Positions 34,320 through 42,779 of a DNA stretch of 64,000 nucleotides are shown piece after piece; position 1 is the first letter of the stretch, and every line of letters begins with the position of its first letter. The stretch is from contig NZ_NPKI01000002.1 in the NCBI RefSeq assembly GCF_002284565.1, forward strand, positions 62,001 through 126,000, given 5' to 3'. The position numbers and the translations under genes were made by a program. The notes beneath the pieces were generated by a model. The model had not been told where the DNA came from. It searched no databases and worked only from the letters and a program-made list of their open reading frames with translations. The stretch comes from Mesorhizobium mediterraneum. GTDB taxonomy: Bacteria; Pseudomonadota; Alphaproteobacteria; Rhizobiales; Rhizobiaceae.

Positions 34320-35211
34320 CCGGCGCGAAATTGTCGCCAGCGGCCGCCAGCAGCAGTTTCAAGGCTGGCGGCTGCACCCGCCTGCGGCGCCAGATCATGG
34401 CAATCGACGCCGTGCGGACCGGGCCCGGCCAAGGCATTTCGATGACCTCGCCACGATCGAGCGCCTCGACCACGGCCAGGCGCGGCACAAGACCAAGGCC
34501 GGCCCCAGCCGCCACCAGGCGCGCGATCGTGCCGATGCTACCGACTTCGGCGGCAAGCCTCGGCGATGCAATGCCTGCCTCGGCAAATGCCTTGTCGAAC
34601 AGGTGGCGATAGATGCATCCGGCTTCGGTGACGACGAAGCGCATGCTGGCAAGCGCCGTGAGATCGCCTCTCATCGCTGCCTCCTCAGGAGGAACGATAA
34701 GGATCAGCGGTTCCGCCGAAATAGTCCGCCTGGCGAGGCGTTCGTCGACCTTCTCGAAACCGTCCCTGTCGAAGCAGAAGGCGACGTCGATCTCGCCATC
34801 TTCCAGCTTGCGCACGAGATCACCGCTGCCCGCGACCTTCAGCCGAAGATCGACGTCGGGATGGGCGGCCTGGAAATCCGGGAGCCATTGCGCCAGCTTC
34901 GCCGACGCGATCGTCTCCAGTGCGCCGATCGTCACCGATCCGGCGGCGTGTCCGGCAGTCGCCTCCACGGCCACCCGTGCCTGTTCGACGAGCATCAGAA
35001 TGTCCTCGGCATAGGGCTTCAGCGTGTCGCCCGCAGGTGTCAGCTGCAGGCCCTGCTTCGACCGCGTGAACAGCACCGTGCCGAGCTCGGTCTCAAGCGT
35101 CTGGATCTGATCGCTCACGCTCGATTGCGCGAGGTGGATCTCCTCTGCGGCGCGGGTGATGTTTCGACACCGCGCAACCGCGAGGAACGTCTTGAGCAGT
35201 CTTGGATGCAT
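34270..35211 (-). CDS. LysR family transcriptional regulator
   Basis: 313 residues with the helix-turn-helix LLKTFLAVARCRNITRAAEE and QSSVSDQIQTLETELGTVLF, then the LysR effector domain (VTIGALETIASAKLAQWLPD; FCFDRDGFEKVDERLA). The C-terminal 25 residues overlap the convergent SDR gene. It follows the HtrA-like gene closely (22-base gap) on the same strand. Its target is unknown; the convergent SDR is not an obvious one. Confidence 0.85.
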   Translation of the reverse strand: MHPRLLKTFLAVARCRNITRAAEEIHLAQSSVSDQIQTLETELGTVLFTRSKQGLQLTPAGDTLKPYAEDILMLVEQARVAVEATAGHAAGSVTIGALETIASAKLAQWLPDFQAAHPDVDLRLKVAGSGDLVRKLEDGEIDVAFCFDRDGFEKVDERLARRTISAEPLILIVPPEEAAMRGDLTALASMRFVVTEAGCIYRHLFDKAFAEAGIASPRLAAEVGSIGTIARLVAAGAGLGLVPRLAVVEALDRGEVIEMPWPGPVRTASIAMIWRRRRVQPPALKLLLAAAGDNFAPVRPADARPRHAVSSLS

Positions 35212-35232
35212 CAGTGACCCGTATTGACTGCT

Positions 35233-36135
35233 TCACTGCAGCTGCGGTTTTTTGAGAAAGCTGTTGCGGTCGGCCGACTTGACGCGCAGCCAGGTTTCGC
35301 GGCCGTCGCGCACCACCCGCAGCGGGATCTCCGCGCCTGCCGGATTCTGCCACAGCTTGCGATAGAAATCGGCGAGCCCGTCGACTTCGCCGTCGCGCAC
35401 ATCTGAGATGATGTCGCCCTGGCGCAGGCCGGCTTCGGCGGCCGGGCTGCCTTCGGCGACGCTCATCACCACCACCTCGCCATTGCTTTCGGCGGAGAAG
35501 GCGCCGAGCCAGGGACGCGGTGGCTTGGAAACCTGGCCGCGTGTCAGGAGATCGTCGAGGATGGGCGGCAGAAGGTCGATCGGCACCACCATGTTGATAT
35601 CGGCGATCTCGCCGGCGCGGCTCATCTGCAGGCGCAGCGAACCGATGCCGAGCAGTCTGCCGTCCTGCCCGATGAGTGCCGCACCTCCCCATGACGGATG
35701 GGCGGGCGCGGTGAAGATCGCCTCGTCCAGAAGATATTCCCAATAGCCGGCGAATTCCTGCTTGGTGATGATGTGCGCGCTGACCGACTGGCCGATGCCG
35801 TCGGCGAGCACCACGGGATCGCCGGCCATCGCCTTGGCCGCGTCGCCGAATGCCACCGCGGGCAGGCCGAGCGGGGCCAGCGCCTGCACCAGGCCGAAGC
35901 CCGATTCCTGGTCGTAGGCGAGCGCGTCCGCGGGAACCACGCGCCCGTTATGATCGGTCAGCCAGACTTCTTCCGCCTCGGTGATGAGATAGCCGATGGT
36001 GAGCACCAGACCGTCCTCGCGTATCACCACGCCGCTGCCCTCCCGGCTCGTGCCCAGCGCATTCGCGGTGAAGGCGTCGTCGGGGATCGAGGCGCGCACC
36101 GCCACGATGGACCGCAAAATCGTATCGATGGTCAT
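35233..36135 (-). CDS. HtrA/DegP-like protein with degenerate catalytic triad
   Basis: 300 residues from the ATG at 36135 (alternative 36159) with a trypsin-like fold and one C-terminal PDZ domain (AEAGLRQGDIISDVRDGEVD). Compared with DegP, the His loop VTNNHVV reads LTIGYLI, the Asp segment SDIALIQ reads SGFGLVQ, and the GNSGGAL site reads PSWGGAAL. All three triad residues are therefore replaced. No signal peptide is apparent. It may bind peptides without cleaving them. Confidence 0.75.
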   Translation of the reverse strand: MTIDTILRSIVAVRASIPDDAFTANALGTSREGSGVVIREDGLVLTIGYLITEAEEVWLTDHNGRVVPADALAYDQESGFGLVQALAPLGLPAVAFGDAAKAMAGDPVVLADGIGQSVSAHIITKQEFAGYWEYLLDEAIFTAPAHPSWGGAALIGQDGRLLGIGSLRLQMSRAGEIADINMVVPIDLLPPILDDLLTRGQVSKPPRPWLGAFSAESNGEVVVMSVAEGSPAAEAGLRQGDIISDVRDGEVDGLADFYRKLWQNPAGAEIPLRVVRDGRETWLRVKSADRNSFLKKPQLQ

Positions 36136-36416
36136 GCTCTCAATCCCGGCAATATTCATGGCGGCCGCCAAAGGCCCGATATCCTCTATAGGTATGGCGC
36201 ACGTGACGAGGCGCAAGGGCATCCGTGATCCCTTCCCAAGGGGGAGAACGTGGGCCGGCACCCGGAACCGACAATAGTTCAACACAAGTTGAACTTCCTG
36301 CTGCCAGCACTACCTTTATCTATGTGCGGATGAATCTGCCCATCCTCGCTCCCTTTCTCATTGCGCAAGCTGATCCTCCCCAAGACCCTCCCCGCTCCCA
36401 ACAAAGGCCTCCCGAG

Positions 36417-37283
36417 ATGAACGACTACACACCGCCGAAAGTATGGACCTGGAACAAGGAAAATGGCGGCGCCTTCGCCAGCATCAACCGGCCGATCGCG
36501 GGCCCGACGCATGACAAGGAGCTGCCGGTCGGCAAGCATCCGCTGCAGCTCTATTCGCTGGCGACGCCGAACGGCGTCAAGGTGACGATCATGCTGGAGG
36601 AACTCTTGGCGCTCGGCCACAAAGGCGCCGAATATGATGCCTGGCTGATCAGGATCAATGACGGTGATCAGTTCGGCAGCGGCTTCGTCGAGGTCAACCC
36701 TAACTCCAAGATCCCGGCGCTGATGGATCGCAGCGGGCCAAAGCCGATCCGCGTCTTCGAATCCGGCTCGATCCTGGTGCATCTGGCCGAAAAATTCGGC
36801 GAATTCCTGCCGACCGAGCAGCCGGCGCGCGCCGAAACCCTGTCATGGTTGTTCTGGCAGATGGGCTCGGCGCCCTATCTCGGCGGCGGCTTCGGCCATT
36901 TCTACGCCTATGCGCCGGAAAAGATCGAATATGCCATCGACCGCTTCGCCATGGAGACCAAGCGCCAGATGGACGTGCTCGACCGGCGCCTCGCTGAAAG
37001 CGAATATCTCGGCGGCGATGACTACACGATTGCCGATATAGCCGTGTGGCCCTGGTATGGCGGGCTGGCCAAGGGCCGCATGTACAATGACGCCGGCGAG
37101 TTCCTGTCGGTCGCGGACTACAGACACGTGCAGCGCTGGGCCGACGCGATCGACGCGCGCCCCGCGGTGCAGCGCGGGCGCATGGTCAATCGCGCCTTCG
37201 GCGAGCCGGCGATGCAGTTGCACGAGCGTCACGACGCCAGCGATTTCGACACCAAGACGCAGGACAAGCTGGCGGCGGAGTGA
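36417..37283 (+). CDS. yghU: YghU-type glutathione transferase
   Basis: 288 residues with the YghU/nu-class layout: the N-terminal extension PPKVWTWNKENGGAFASINR, a thioredoxin-fold domain (LQLYSLATPNGVKVTIMLEE, NSKIPALMDRSGPKPIRVFE), and the helical domain ending MQLHERHDASDFD. These enzymes reduce organic peroxides or disulfides with glutathione. The ATG at 36417 was preferred because an upstream extension reads as a hydrophobic leader. A strong hairpin follows the gene. Confidence 0.9.
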   Translation: MNDYTPPKVWTWNKENGGAFASINRPIAGPTHDKELPVGKHPLQLYSLATPNGVKVTIMLEELLALGHKGAEYDAWLIRINDGDQFGSGFVEVNPNSKIPALMDRSGPKPIRVFESGSILVHLAEKFGEFLPTEQPARAETLSWLFWQMGSAPYLGGGFGHFYAYAPEKIEYAIDRFAMETKRQMDVLDRRLAESEYLGGDDYTIADIAVWPWYGGLAKGRMYNDAGEFLSVADYRHVQRWADAIDARPAVQRGRMVNRAFGEPAMQLHERHDASDFDTKTQDKLAAE

Positions 37284-37311
37284 GCGGCGACGGAGCTGAG
37301 CGGATGACGCG

Positions 37312-37336
37312 GCTGATCTCTCCCGGGGAGATCAGC
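37312..37336 (+). terminator. Hairpin after the YghU-type gene
   Basis: GCTGATCTC (37312-37320) and GAGATCAGC (37328-37336) form a perfect 9-bp stem around a GC-rich 7-base loop, 28 bases after the stop codon. There is no U-tract, so it may be an RNA-end stabiliser rather than an intrinsic terminator. Confidence 0.5.
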
Positions 37337-37633
37337 TTCAACCTGCCACGTCTCGACGGCGGATCAGGCTTGCACAAGCCGCACGCAGGCTCCCGCGCCG
37401 CCCAAACCCAGGCATATGTATTCGGAAATATATACTGGTTGACTAAAGTAACGGAACGTCCAATGCACATTCCCAGAACCGAACAAGTCCGCTTTCAAAA
37501 GGCTTAGACCATAATGTCTATTTCGGGAACATCATGATCTAAGCATATAGATATTCAGCCGGATTGGCGTCGAATCTCGACACGTCGTAAAACCGGATAC
37601 CGTCTCGATGGTCCAGCACTCACGGGTCGCGGA
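37337..37633. other. Gap, AT-richer, without supported gene
   Basis: The region is lower in GC around 37410-37560 (CATATGTATTCGGAAATATATACTGG). It carries no frame with coding character and no nod-box-like sequence that I can see. It may hold the promoter of a gene on either side. Confidence 0.35.
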
Positions 37634-37825
37634 TCACCTGTGTGTCTTTCGCCCGGTTCTATAGATCAGCCGGACGACGAACACAAAATATCCAACCTGC
37701 AAAACGATCAGGGTCAGGACTGTCCAGCCTAGCGCCTTCCAGATTGAACCGGTTGCCAAAAAAGTCGAGAGCGCCACGACGAGTGACGCGGTGGTCATCC
37801 CCACCAGGAACTGTGGAAAATTCAT
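37634..37825 (-). CDS. SyrA/ExoX-like exopolysaccharide production regulator
   Basis: 63 residues: MNFPQFLVGMTTASLVVALS, then a polar bend (TGSIWKALGWTVLTLI) and a second helix (VLQVGYFVFVVRLIYR), ending basic. This resembles the small inner-membrane proteins ExoX/SyrA of rhizobia, which affect exopolysaccharide synthesis. No exo gene lies next to it, so the role is inferred from similarity of pattern alone. It stands in an AT-richer stretch. Confidence 0.6.
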   Translation of the reverse strand: MNFPQFLVGMTTASLVVALSTFLATGSIWKALGWTVLTLIVLQVGYFVFVVRLIYRTGRKTHR

Positions 37826-38030
37826 TGCTTTTCAAGGCCGTCCCGGGCTTGCAACAGCCGCGACGACCCCCCTTCCCCATTTACCCCAGACCAACGTTTT
37901 CACCCTTTCAATGGTTGCGCAAGTGGCAAATGGAACAGAAGTGTGCACATATTTAACGCAATCTTTGGTTGAGGCTCTACCTTGGCTATCGCTGGTCCAT
38001 TCAAAAAGAGACGACCTGTAACGGGAGGAC
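37826..38030. other. Gap without supported gene
   Basis: Between the SyrA-like gene and the following small frame no protein-coding signal is evident. It is expected to hold the promoter of the SyrA-like gene (minus) or of the sulfotransferase unit (plus). Confidence 0.3.
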
Positions 38031-38075
38031 ATGATGGAAATTTGTTGCGCGCCGGACACTCCGGGCGCAACGTAG
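38031..38075 (+). other. Candidate 14-residue leader peptide with hairpin
   Basis: A frame MMEICCAPDTPGAT with a good ribosome site (GGGAGG 5 bases before the first ATG) precedes the sulfotransferase gene by about 55 bases. Nearly all of the frame overlaps an inverted repeat (TTGCGCGCCGGA paired with TCCGGGCGCAA, one bulge). The two adjacent Cys codons could suggest cysteine-sensitive attenuation, in line with a sulfur-handling gene downstream, but this is conjecture. Confidence 0.3.
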
Positions 38076-38129
38076 GCCCTACGGACTGACATAAAATAAG
38101 AATATCAGTCCATGGGAGGGATGGGGAAC

Positions 38130-38870
38130 ATGGCGCTCAAGGTAATCGGCGCGGGATTCGGACGCACGGGCACATGGTCGACCTTTGCCGCGCTGAACAG
38201 GCTCGGCTTTCCCTGCTATCACATGCAGGAAGTGATCCTCAACAAGGCCAACAAGGGCCACCTCAACTTCTGGCGCAAGGTGGCGAACAGCAAGCCCGGC
38301 ACGCCGCACGACTGGGACCGAGCGTTTGCCAACTACACGGCGACGGTCGACAATCCCGGCTGCTGCGTGTGGCGGGAATTGTTGGCCGCCTATCCCGATG
38401 CCAAGGTGCTGCTGACGCTTCACCCGCGCGGCGCCGAAGGCTGGTACGACAGCACGATCGATACGATCTACTTCACCGAAAATCTCTGGCAGTTCAAGAT
38501 TTTGGAGTGGCTGACGCCGTTCGGCCGGAAATTCGGCGACATGTCGCGCAAGCTGATCTGGGGTCGTGTGCTGGCCGGCGTGATGGACGACCGCGAGCGG
38601 GCAATCGCGCGCTACAACGCTTACACCGAGGAGGTGAAGGCCGCAGTGTCGCCGGAAAAACTTCTGGTGTTCACGGTGACCGAAGGCTGGGGGCCGCTGT
38701 GCCGCTTTCTCGGCGTGGCGGAACCGCGGGAGCCGTTCCCGAACCTCAATGACCGCGAAAGCGTCAAGAAGGTGATCCGCGACGTCATCAAGGGATCGTA
38801 CATGATGCTCGGTCTGTCGATCGCGGGCGGCGTGGCGGTGCTGGCTGCGCTTTGGTGGTGGCTGGGGTAG
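38130..38870 (+). CDS. Sulfotransferase family protein
   Basis: 246 residues. The P-loop-like start VIGAGFGRTGTWSTFAALNR carries the RTGTWS motif of PAPS-dependent sulfotransferases of the Sulfotransfer_4 type. A middle WRELLAAYPDAKVLLTLHPR follows, and a C-terminal membrane helix (LSIAGGVAVLAALWWWLG) anchors the protein. It moves sulfate from PAPS to an unknown acceptor. The ATG at 38130 was chosen because of the AGGG upstream. A fragment resembling only its C terminus lies at 42640-42700. Confidence 0.8.
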   Translation: MALKVIGAGFGRTGTWSTFAALNRLGFPCYHMQEVILNKANKGHLNFWRKVANSKPGTPHDWDRAFANYTATVDNPGCCVWRELLAAYPDAKVLLTLHPRGAEGWYDSTIDTIYFTENLWQFKILEWLTPFGRKFGDMSRKLIWGRVLAGVMDDRERAIARYNAYTEEVKAAVSPEKLLVFTVTEGWGPLCRFLGVAEPREPFPNLNDRESVKKVIRDVIKGSYMMLGLSIAGGVAVLAALWWWLG

Positions 38871-38901
38871 CCGGCCTCAGCCAAGGTGCCGCCAGCGAAC
38901 C

Positions 38902-39783
38902 CTATCCGGGCGAAGGCACAGGCGGCTTGTTCGTCATGGTGGCGCCGAAGGCAGCGGCTATGACGGCGGCTACCCCCAGGCATTGCAGTCCGGTCAGGAT
39001 CTCGTGCAGGAACAGGAACCCCGCCAGCGCGCCCAGCGCCGGCTCCAGGCAGGTCAGCGTGCCGTAGAGCCTGGCGGGCATCCTGGTCAGCGCCACCATC
39101 TCCAGCCAGAACGGCAGGGCGCTGGAAAACAGCCCGACCAGCAGGGCGCCGGCCAGGATCGACGGCGCGACCAGCGCCGGCCCCGCCTCGGCCACGCCGA
39201 ACGGCAGCGCAAGCACTGCGGCGATTGCCAGGCCGTAAGCCGTGGTCTGGCCGCCGAGTTCGGCGCCCGCCTTCTGCGCGAACACGATGTAGAGCGCCCA
39301 GAAGCCGCCGGCCGCCAGCGCCAGCATCACGCCGGTCGGATCGAGCGCCTGGCGCGAATGCACGAGGGGCGACAACAGCACGATGCCGGCGACGGCAAGC
39401 GCCACCCAGGCGAAGTCGCTGCCGCGCCGCGACGACAGCGTCGCGACCAGAAGCGGACCGGTAAATTCGAGCGCCACCGCGATGCCGAGCGGGATCGTCT
39501 CGAGCGCCGCATAGAACAAAAGATTGAGCGCGGCGAGCGTCACCCCATAGGCGATCAGCCACGGCCAGACGGCTTTGGACGGCCGCACCCGCCAGGGCCG
39601 CAGCACCGCCGCCAGCATCAGCGCGCCGACGACCAGCCGCAGCGCCGTCGTGCCCTGCGCGCCGACCAGCGGAAACAGGCCCTTGGCGAAGGCCGCGCCG
39701 ATCTGGATCGACACCATGGCGCCGAGCAGCGCGGCGATGGGCAGGGGTGCAGAAACAGGTTTGATAACCGGCATCGACGTCAC
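38902..39783 (-). CDS. EamA/RhtA-type amino-acid exporter
   Basis: 293 residues with ten predicted helices in two EamA halves (for example LRLVVGALMLAAVLRPWRVR; LEPALGALAGFLFLHEILTG). The pattern matches the RhtA group, inner-membrane exporters of threonine and homoserine. It is convergent with the sulfotransferase gene. Substrate assignment is by family resemblance only. Confidence 0.8.
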   Translation of the reverse strand: MTSMPVIKPVSAPLPIAALLGAMVSIQIGAAFAKGLFPLVGAQGTTALRLVVGALMLAAVLRPWRVRPSKAVWPWLIAYGVTLAALNLLFYAALETIPLGIAVALEFTGPLLVATLSSRRGSDFAWVALAVAGIVLLSPLVHSRQALDPTGVMLALAAGGFWALYIVFAQKAGAELGGQTTAYGLAIAAVLALPFGVAEAGPALVAPSILAGALLVGLFSSALPFWLEMVALTRMPARLYGTLTCLEPALGALAGFLFLHEILTGLQCLGVAAVIAAAFGATMTNKPPVPSPG

Positions 39784-39938
39784 GGTGGTTGGTCCTCCCC
39801 TGCCGCCGGGCTATGCGCGACGGCATGCGGCGGAGATAGGACCAATGGGCTTGCCTGTCGTGAGGCAGCGAGGGGTGGTTGGGTGGGGCAAGCGCGCTGA
39901 CGGCGGCTGCAGCTCAGTCGACAGATGCAGGCGGGACA

Positions 39939-39974
39939 GCGCCCCCCGATGGCCGGCAGGCCAGAGGGGGGCGC
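39939..39974. repeat. Half-element of the palindromic repeat / hairpin after minE
   Basis: GCGCCCCCCGATGGCCGGCAGG and CCAGAGGGGGGCGC form an imperfect hairpin that looks like the fused outer arms of the type A repeat with the middle lost. It lies about 30 bases past the minE stop codon and may act as a terminator for the min operon. Confidence 0.6.
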
Positions 39975-40006
39975 GAAGGATCGCGGCGGGGCCGAACTTT
40001 GCGAGT

Positions 40007-40279
40007 TCAGGCCGACATCGCCAATGGCCTTGCGCTCTTGTTGGGGATCTGGATGTCGATATCCAGCGTCGACATCGTCTCGCCGCGCTCCATCGAGACC
40101 TGCAGATAATCCTGGTCGATCTGCACATGCCTGGCGATGACGGCCATGATCTCCTCGCGCAAGATGGAGACGAGATCGGGCTGGCTGCGGCTGCGGCGCT
40201 CATAGGCGAGCAGCACCTGCAGCCGCTCGCGCGCCACCGGCGCGCTGCCGCGCCGCTTGAAAAGGTCCAACAGGTTCAT
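40007..40279 (-). CDS. minE: Cell-division topological specificity factor MinE
   Basis: 90 residues with the MinD-stimulating helix (ARERLQVLLAYERR) and the dimerisation domain (DLVSILREEIMAVIARHVQI, QVSMERGETMSTLDIDIQIP). MinE forms the ring that confines MinCD to the poles. It is the last gene of minC-minD-minE, overlapping minD by 4 bases (ATGA). Confidence 0.95.
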   Translation of the reverse strand: MNLLDLFKRRGSAPVARERLQVLLAYERRSRSQPDLVSILREEIMAVIARHVQIDQDYLQVSMERGETMSTLDIDIQIPNKSARPLAMSA

Positions 40280-41091
40280 GCTGCCCTCCTTCCAAAAAGC
40301 CGGTCGAGAAAGCCCTTGCGCTCGAACGGCACGACGACCGGCAGCTCCTCGCCTTCGAGCCGTTTGGCCGCCTCGATATAGGCGCGGGCGGCAGAATTGG
40401 TGGGATCGCTGAGCGTCACCGGCGAACCAAGGTTGGAGGCCCTGAGCACGTCCTGGCTCTCGGGAATGATGCCCAGGAGCGGCGTCGACAGGATCTCCAG
40501 AACGTCGTCGATCGAGAGCATTTCGCCGCGCGCCGCGCGGGCGGCATCATACCGCGTCACCAGCACATGCTTGGCGATCTGCTCGCCCCGCTCGGCCTTG
40601 ACGGTTCTGGCATCGAGCAGGCCGATGATGCGATCGGAATCGCGCACCGAGCTGACTTCCGGGTTGGTGACGATGACCGCCTCGTCGGCAAAGCGCATGG
40701 CAAGCTGCGCGCCGCGCTCGATGCCGGCCGGGCTGTCGCAGAAGACGTAATCGAACACCGAGCGCAGCTTGTCGATCACCTCGCCGACGCCCTCCTCGGT
40801 CAGCGCATCCTTGTCGCGCGTCTGCGAGGCCGGCAGCAGGAACAGCGTCTCGACCCGCTTGTCGCGGATCAGCGCCTGCGAGAGCTTGGCCGTTCCCTGG
40901 ATGACGTTGACCAAGTCGAACACGACCCGCCGCTCGGCACCCATGATCAGGTCGAGATTCCTTAGGCCGACATCGAAGTCGACCAGGGCGACCTTCTTGC
41001 CGGTTCTCGCGACCGCGGCACCAAGGGCGGCCGTCGAGGTCGTCTTGCCGACGCCCCCCTTGCCTGAGGTGACCACCACTACCTTGCCCAT
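40276..41091 (-). CDS. minD: Septum-site ATPase MinD
   Basis: 271 residues with the deviant Walker A GKGGVGKTT, DFDVGLRNLDL, and the CDSPAGIERG loop. It ends in a C-terminal amphipathic helix (KGFLDRLFGRRA) for membrane binding. It recruits MinC and is cycled by MinE. The ATG at 41091 has GGAGG 5 bases upstream. It is preceded by minC and followed by minE. Confidence 0.96.
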   Translation of the reverse strand: MGKVVVVTSGKGGVGKTTSTAALGAAVARTGKKVALVDFDVGLRNLDLIMGAERRVVFDLVNVIQGTAKLSQALIRDKRVETLFLLPASQTRDKDALTEEGVGEVIDKLRSVFDYVFCDSPAGIERGAQLAMRFADEAVIVTNPEVSSVRDSDRIIGLLDARTVKAERGEQIAKHVLVTRYDAARAARGEMLSIDDVLEILSTPLLGIIPESQDVLRASNLGSPVTLSDPTNSAARAYIEAAKRLEGEELPVVVPFERKGFLDRLFGRRAA

Positions 41092-41120
41092 ATATGCCTC
41101 CATTATTGTTGTTGGGATCG

Positions 41121-41885
41121 TCAGTTGAACGGCGCGATGCGCAGCGTGTCTTTTTCGAGAAATGCCTGGACCGCTTTTCCGCGCAAGGACGGCTCCATCT
41201 CCTCGGCGGTGCAATACCAGCCGTCGACCGACAGCAGCTCGGCCTCGTTTTTACGGCAGAAGATGCGCGCCGCCGAATGGCCGAGCACACCGGCCGACGC
41301 GCGCCCGCGCAGCGTGCCGTAGACATGGATGGAGCCGGCGGCGACGATCTCGGACCCGGAGGCGACGGAGCCCAGCACGATGACATCGCCATGCGCATGG
41401 AAGACCGACTGGCCCGAGCGGATCGGCGTCTTCACCATAAGCGTGGCCGGCGCTTCCGGCTGCCTGTCTTGTGGCTGCTTGCCCTGTTCCGCCCTGCCCG
41501 CTTCTTCCGGCCTGTCCGTCTCTTCCGGCCTGCCCTTGCTGTCGGCCTGCATGAGCAGCCCGGCGGTGGCCTCCTTGGCGCCGATCAGCACAGGCGGCAG
41601 ATTGGACTCAAGTGCGGTGTTGCCGTCGAGCTCGATGGCGTAGATGCGGATGCCGCGCAGGCCAAGCTCGGCGACCAGCGCTTCGATCTGACCGACCTCC
41701 GGCTTCAATGTGTTGAGATTGAGCACCACCGGGCGGCCGGCAAAGTAGCCGGGAGAATTGCCGATCCAGCGATCGAGGCTTTCCAGCCACTCCGAAAGCG
41801 GCGCCTCCGGCGTCAGCGTGAAGGCGACGAACGAGCGGGCGCGAAAGCGAATGGATTTGGTCTCGACGGGGGCGGCGAAGGTCAC
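41121..41885 (-). CDS. minC: Septum-site inhibitor MinC
   Basis: 254 residues. The N-terminal FtsZ-binding domain has SFVAFTLTPEAPLSEWLESL. A charged linker with a short repeat (RPEETDRPEEAGRAEQ) leads to the C-terminal beta-helix domain typical of MinC (VFHAHGDVIVLGSVASGSEI, GTLRGRASAGVLGHSAARIF). It blocks septum formation away from mid-cell with MinD. It lies 30 bases upstream of minD. Confidence 0.93.
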   Translation of the reverse strand: MTFAAPVETKSIRFRARSFVAFTLTPEAPLSEWLESLDRWIGNSPGYFAGRPVVLNLNTLKPEVGQIEALVAELGLRGIRIYAIELDGNTALESNLPPVLIGAKEATAGLLMQADSKGRPEETDRPEEAGRAEQGKQPQDRQPEAPATLMVKTPIRSGQSVFHAHGDVIVLGSVASGSEIVAAGSIHVYGTLRGRASAGVLGHSAARIFCRKNEAELLSVDGWYCTAEEMEPSLRGKAVQAFLEKDTLRIAPFN

Positions 41886-41995
41886 GGACAGCGATTCCTT
41901 ACTGATAGGTAAACGCTAGCCAGCCATGGTTAACGAAAGGTTAACGGAGGGGGTGTTTTGCGGCATCTGGAAAGCTGTTACTGACAGACTTGGCG

Positions 41996-42041
41996 GTGTC
42001 AGCAGCCTTGCGGACAGCGCTGGAAATTGCCTGCCCTTTCC
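41996..42041. repeat. Direct repeat, left copy
   Basis: GTGTCAGCAGCC, a few divergent bases and then GACAGCGCTGGAAATTGCCT plus GCCCTTTCC repeat at 42702-42746 in the same orientation. The two copies flank the 148-residue gene and the sulfotransferase-like fragment. Confidence 0.85.
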
Positions 42042-42056
42042 TCGGCACCTTGCTGG

Positions 42057-42503
42057 CTAAGTGCCCTTCGCTGCCTCCTCGATCAGTTCCGCTAGCAAGC
42101 TGGAGAACCGCTCGTCAGACCTATCCCCTATGTTTCCCACTTCTCTCGCCACGATCCCGGGCGAAGAGACTGACACTTCCCCACTCAGATGAACGTCGAC
42201 CGTGAACGTCCTTCTGACCACCTCCTTCTCCATGCCCCGCTTTCTGTAGACTTGAAACCGAATAGACGGTGTTGACGCTTTGGCTTGGCGGCCTGGCGCG
42301 GTGTCTATGTCGACAGTCACCTCGCCCGTCACGTCGGCTTGGGCCGCTTGCAACGAGGCAACCACGACGTCGTTTAGCCAGGCCCTGGCTTGCGCGCCGA
42401 AGTCCACCACACCTTCCTCGGCCTTCTCATTGCCGACCTTCCCCTCTTGCTCACGGCGAGCTTCCTTCCCGCGATCAAGGGCTTCTTTGAATTTTGACAT
42501 CAT
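42057..42503 (-). CDS. Hypothetical protein
   Basis: 148 residues (MMSKFKEALDRGKEARREQE) with a charged start, an aromatic helix (ARAWLNDVVVASLQAAQADV) and a beta-rich middle (STPSIRFQVYRKRGMEKEVV). It lies between direct repeats 660 bases apart. I do not recognise the family. It could be a mobile or duplicated cargo gene. Confidence 0.55.
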   Translation of the reverse strand: MMSKFKEALDRGKEARREQEGKVGNEKAEEGVVDFGAQARAWLNDVVVASLQAAQADVTGEVTVDIDTAPGRQAKASTPSIRFQVYRKRGMEKEVVRRTFTVDVHLSGEVSVSSPGIVAREVGNIGDRSDERFSSLLAELIEEAAKGT

Positions 42504-42639
42504 GGTTTGCCTCCGATTGTGAGCGCATGAGACCGGCCGTCACATCCGCCATGCTCCTCTAATGGGTAAACGCGCGGAATCGGCGTGCGTTGCGTGAGCG
42601 GAGCCCGTGGTTCGCCGCTGCGCACGGCAGTCTTCTTCC

Positions 42640-42700
42640 GGCGCGGTCGATCGCCGGTGTGGCGGCGGTGATCGCGGCGCTGTCGTGGTGGCTGGGATAG
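42640..42700 (+). pseudogene. 3'-end remnant resembling the sulfotransferase
   Basis: In one frame the bases read RSIAGVAAVIAALSWWLG and a stop, close to LSIAGGVAVLAALWWWLG at the end of the gene at 38130-38870. Nothing else of the gene is visible upstream. It directly abuts the right copy of the direct repeat. Confidence 0.6.
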
Positions 42701-42701
42701 C

Positions 42702-42746
42702 GTGTCAGCAGCCGAGCGACAGCGCTGGAAATTGCCTGCCCTTTCC
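42702..42746. repeat. Direct repeat, right copy
   Basis: This is the second copy of the 41996-42041 repeat, with the 29 bases from GACAGCGCTGG to CCTTTCC identical. It ends about 33 bases before the start of the SRAP gene. Confidence 0.85.
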
Positions 42747-42779
42747 CACAAGATGCCTGGACATCCCTGAGGGTTCGAC

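Noticed and set aside
37337..38030. A nod box or symbiotic promoter near the SyrA-like gene
   Set aside because: No stretch fits the nod-box pattern; the AT-richer sequence alone does not support it.
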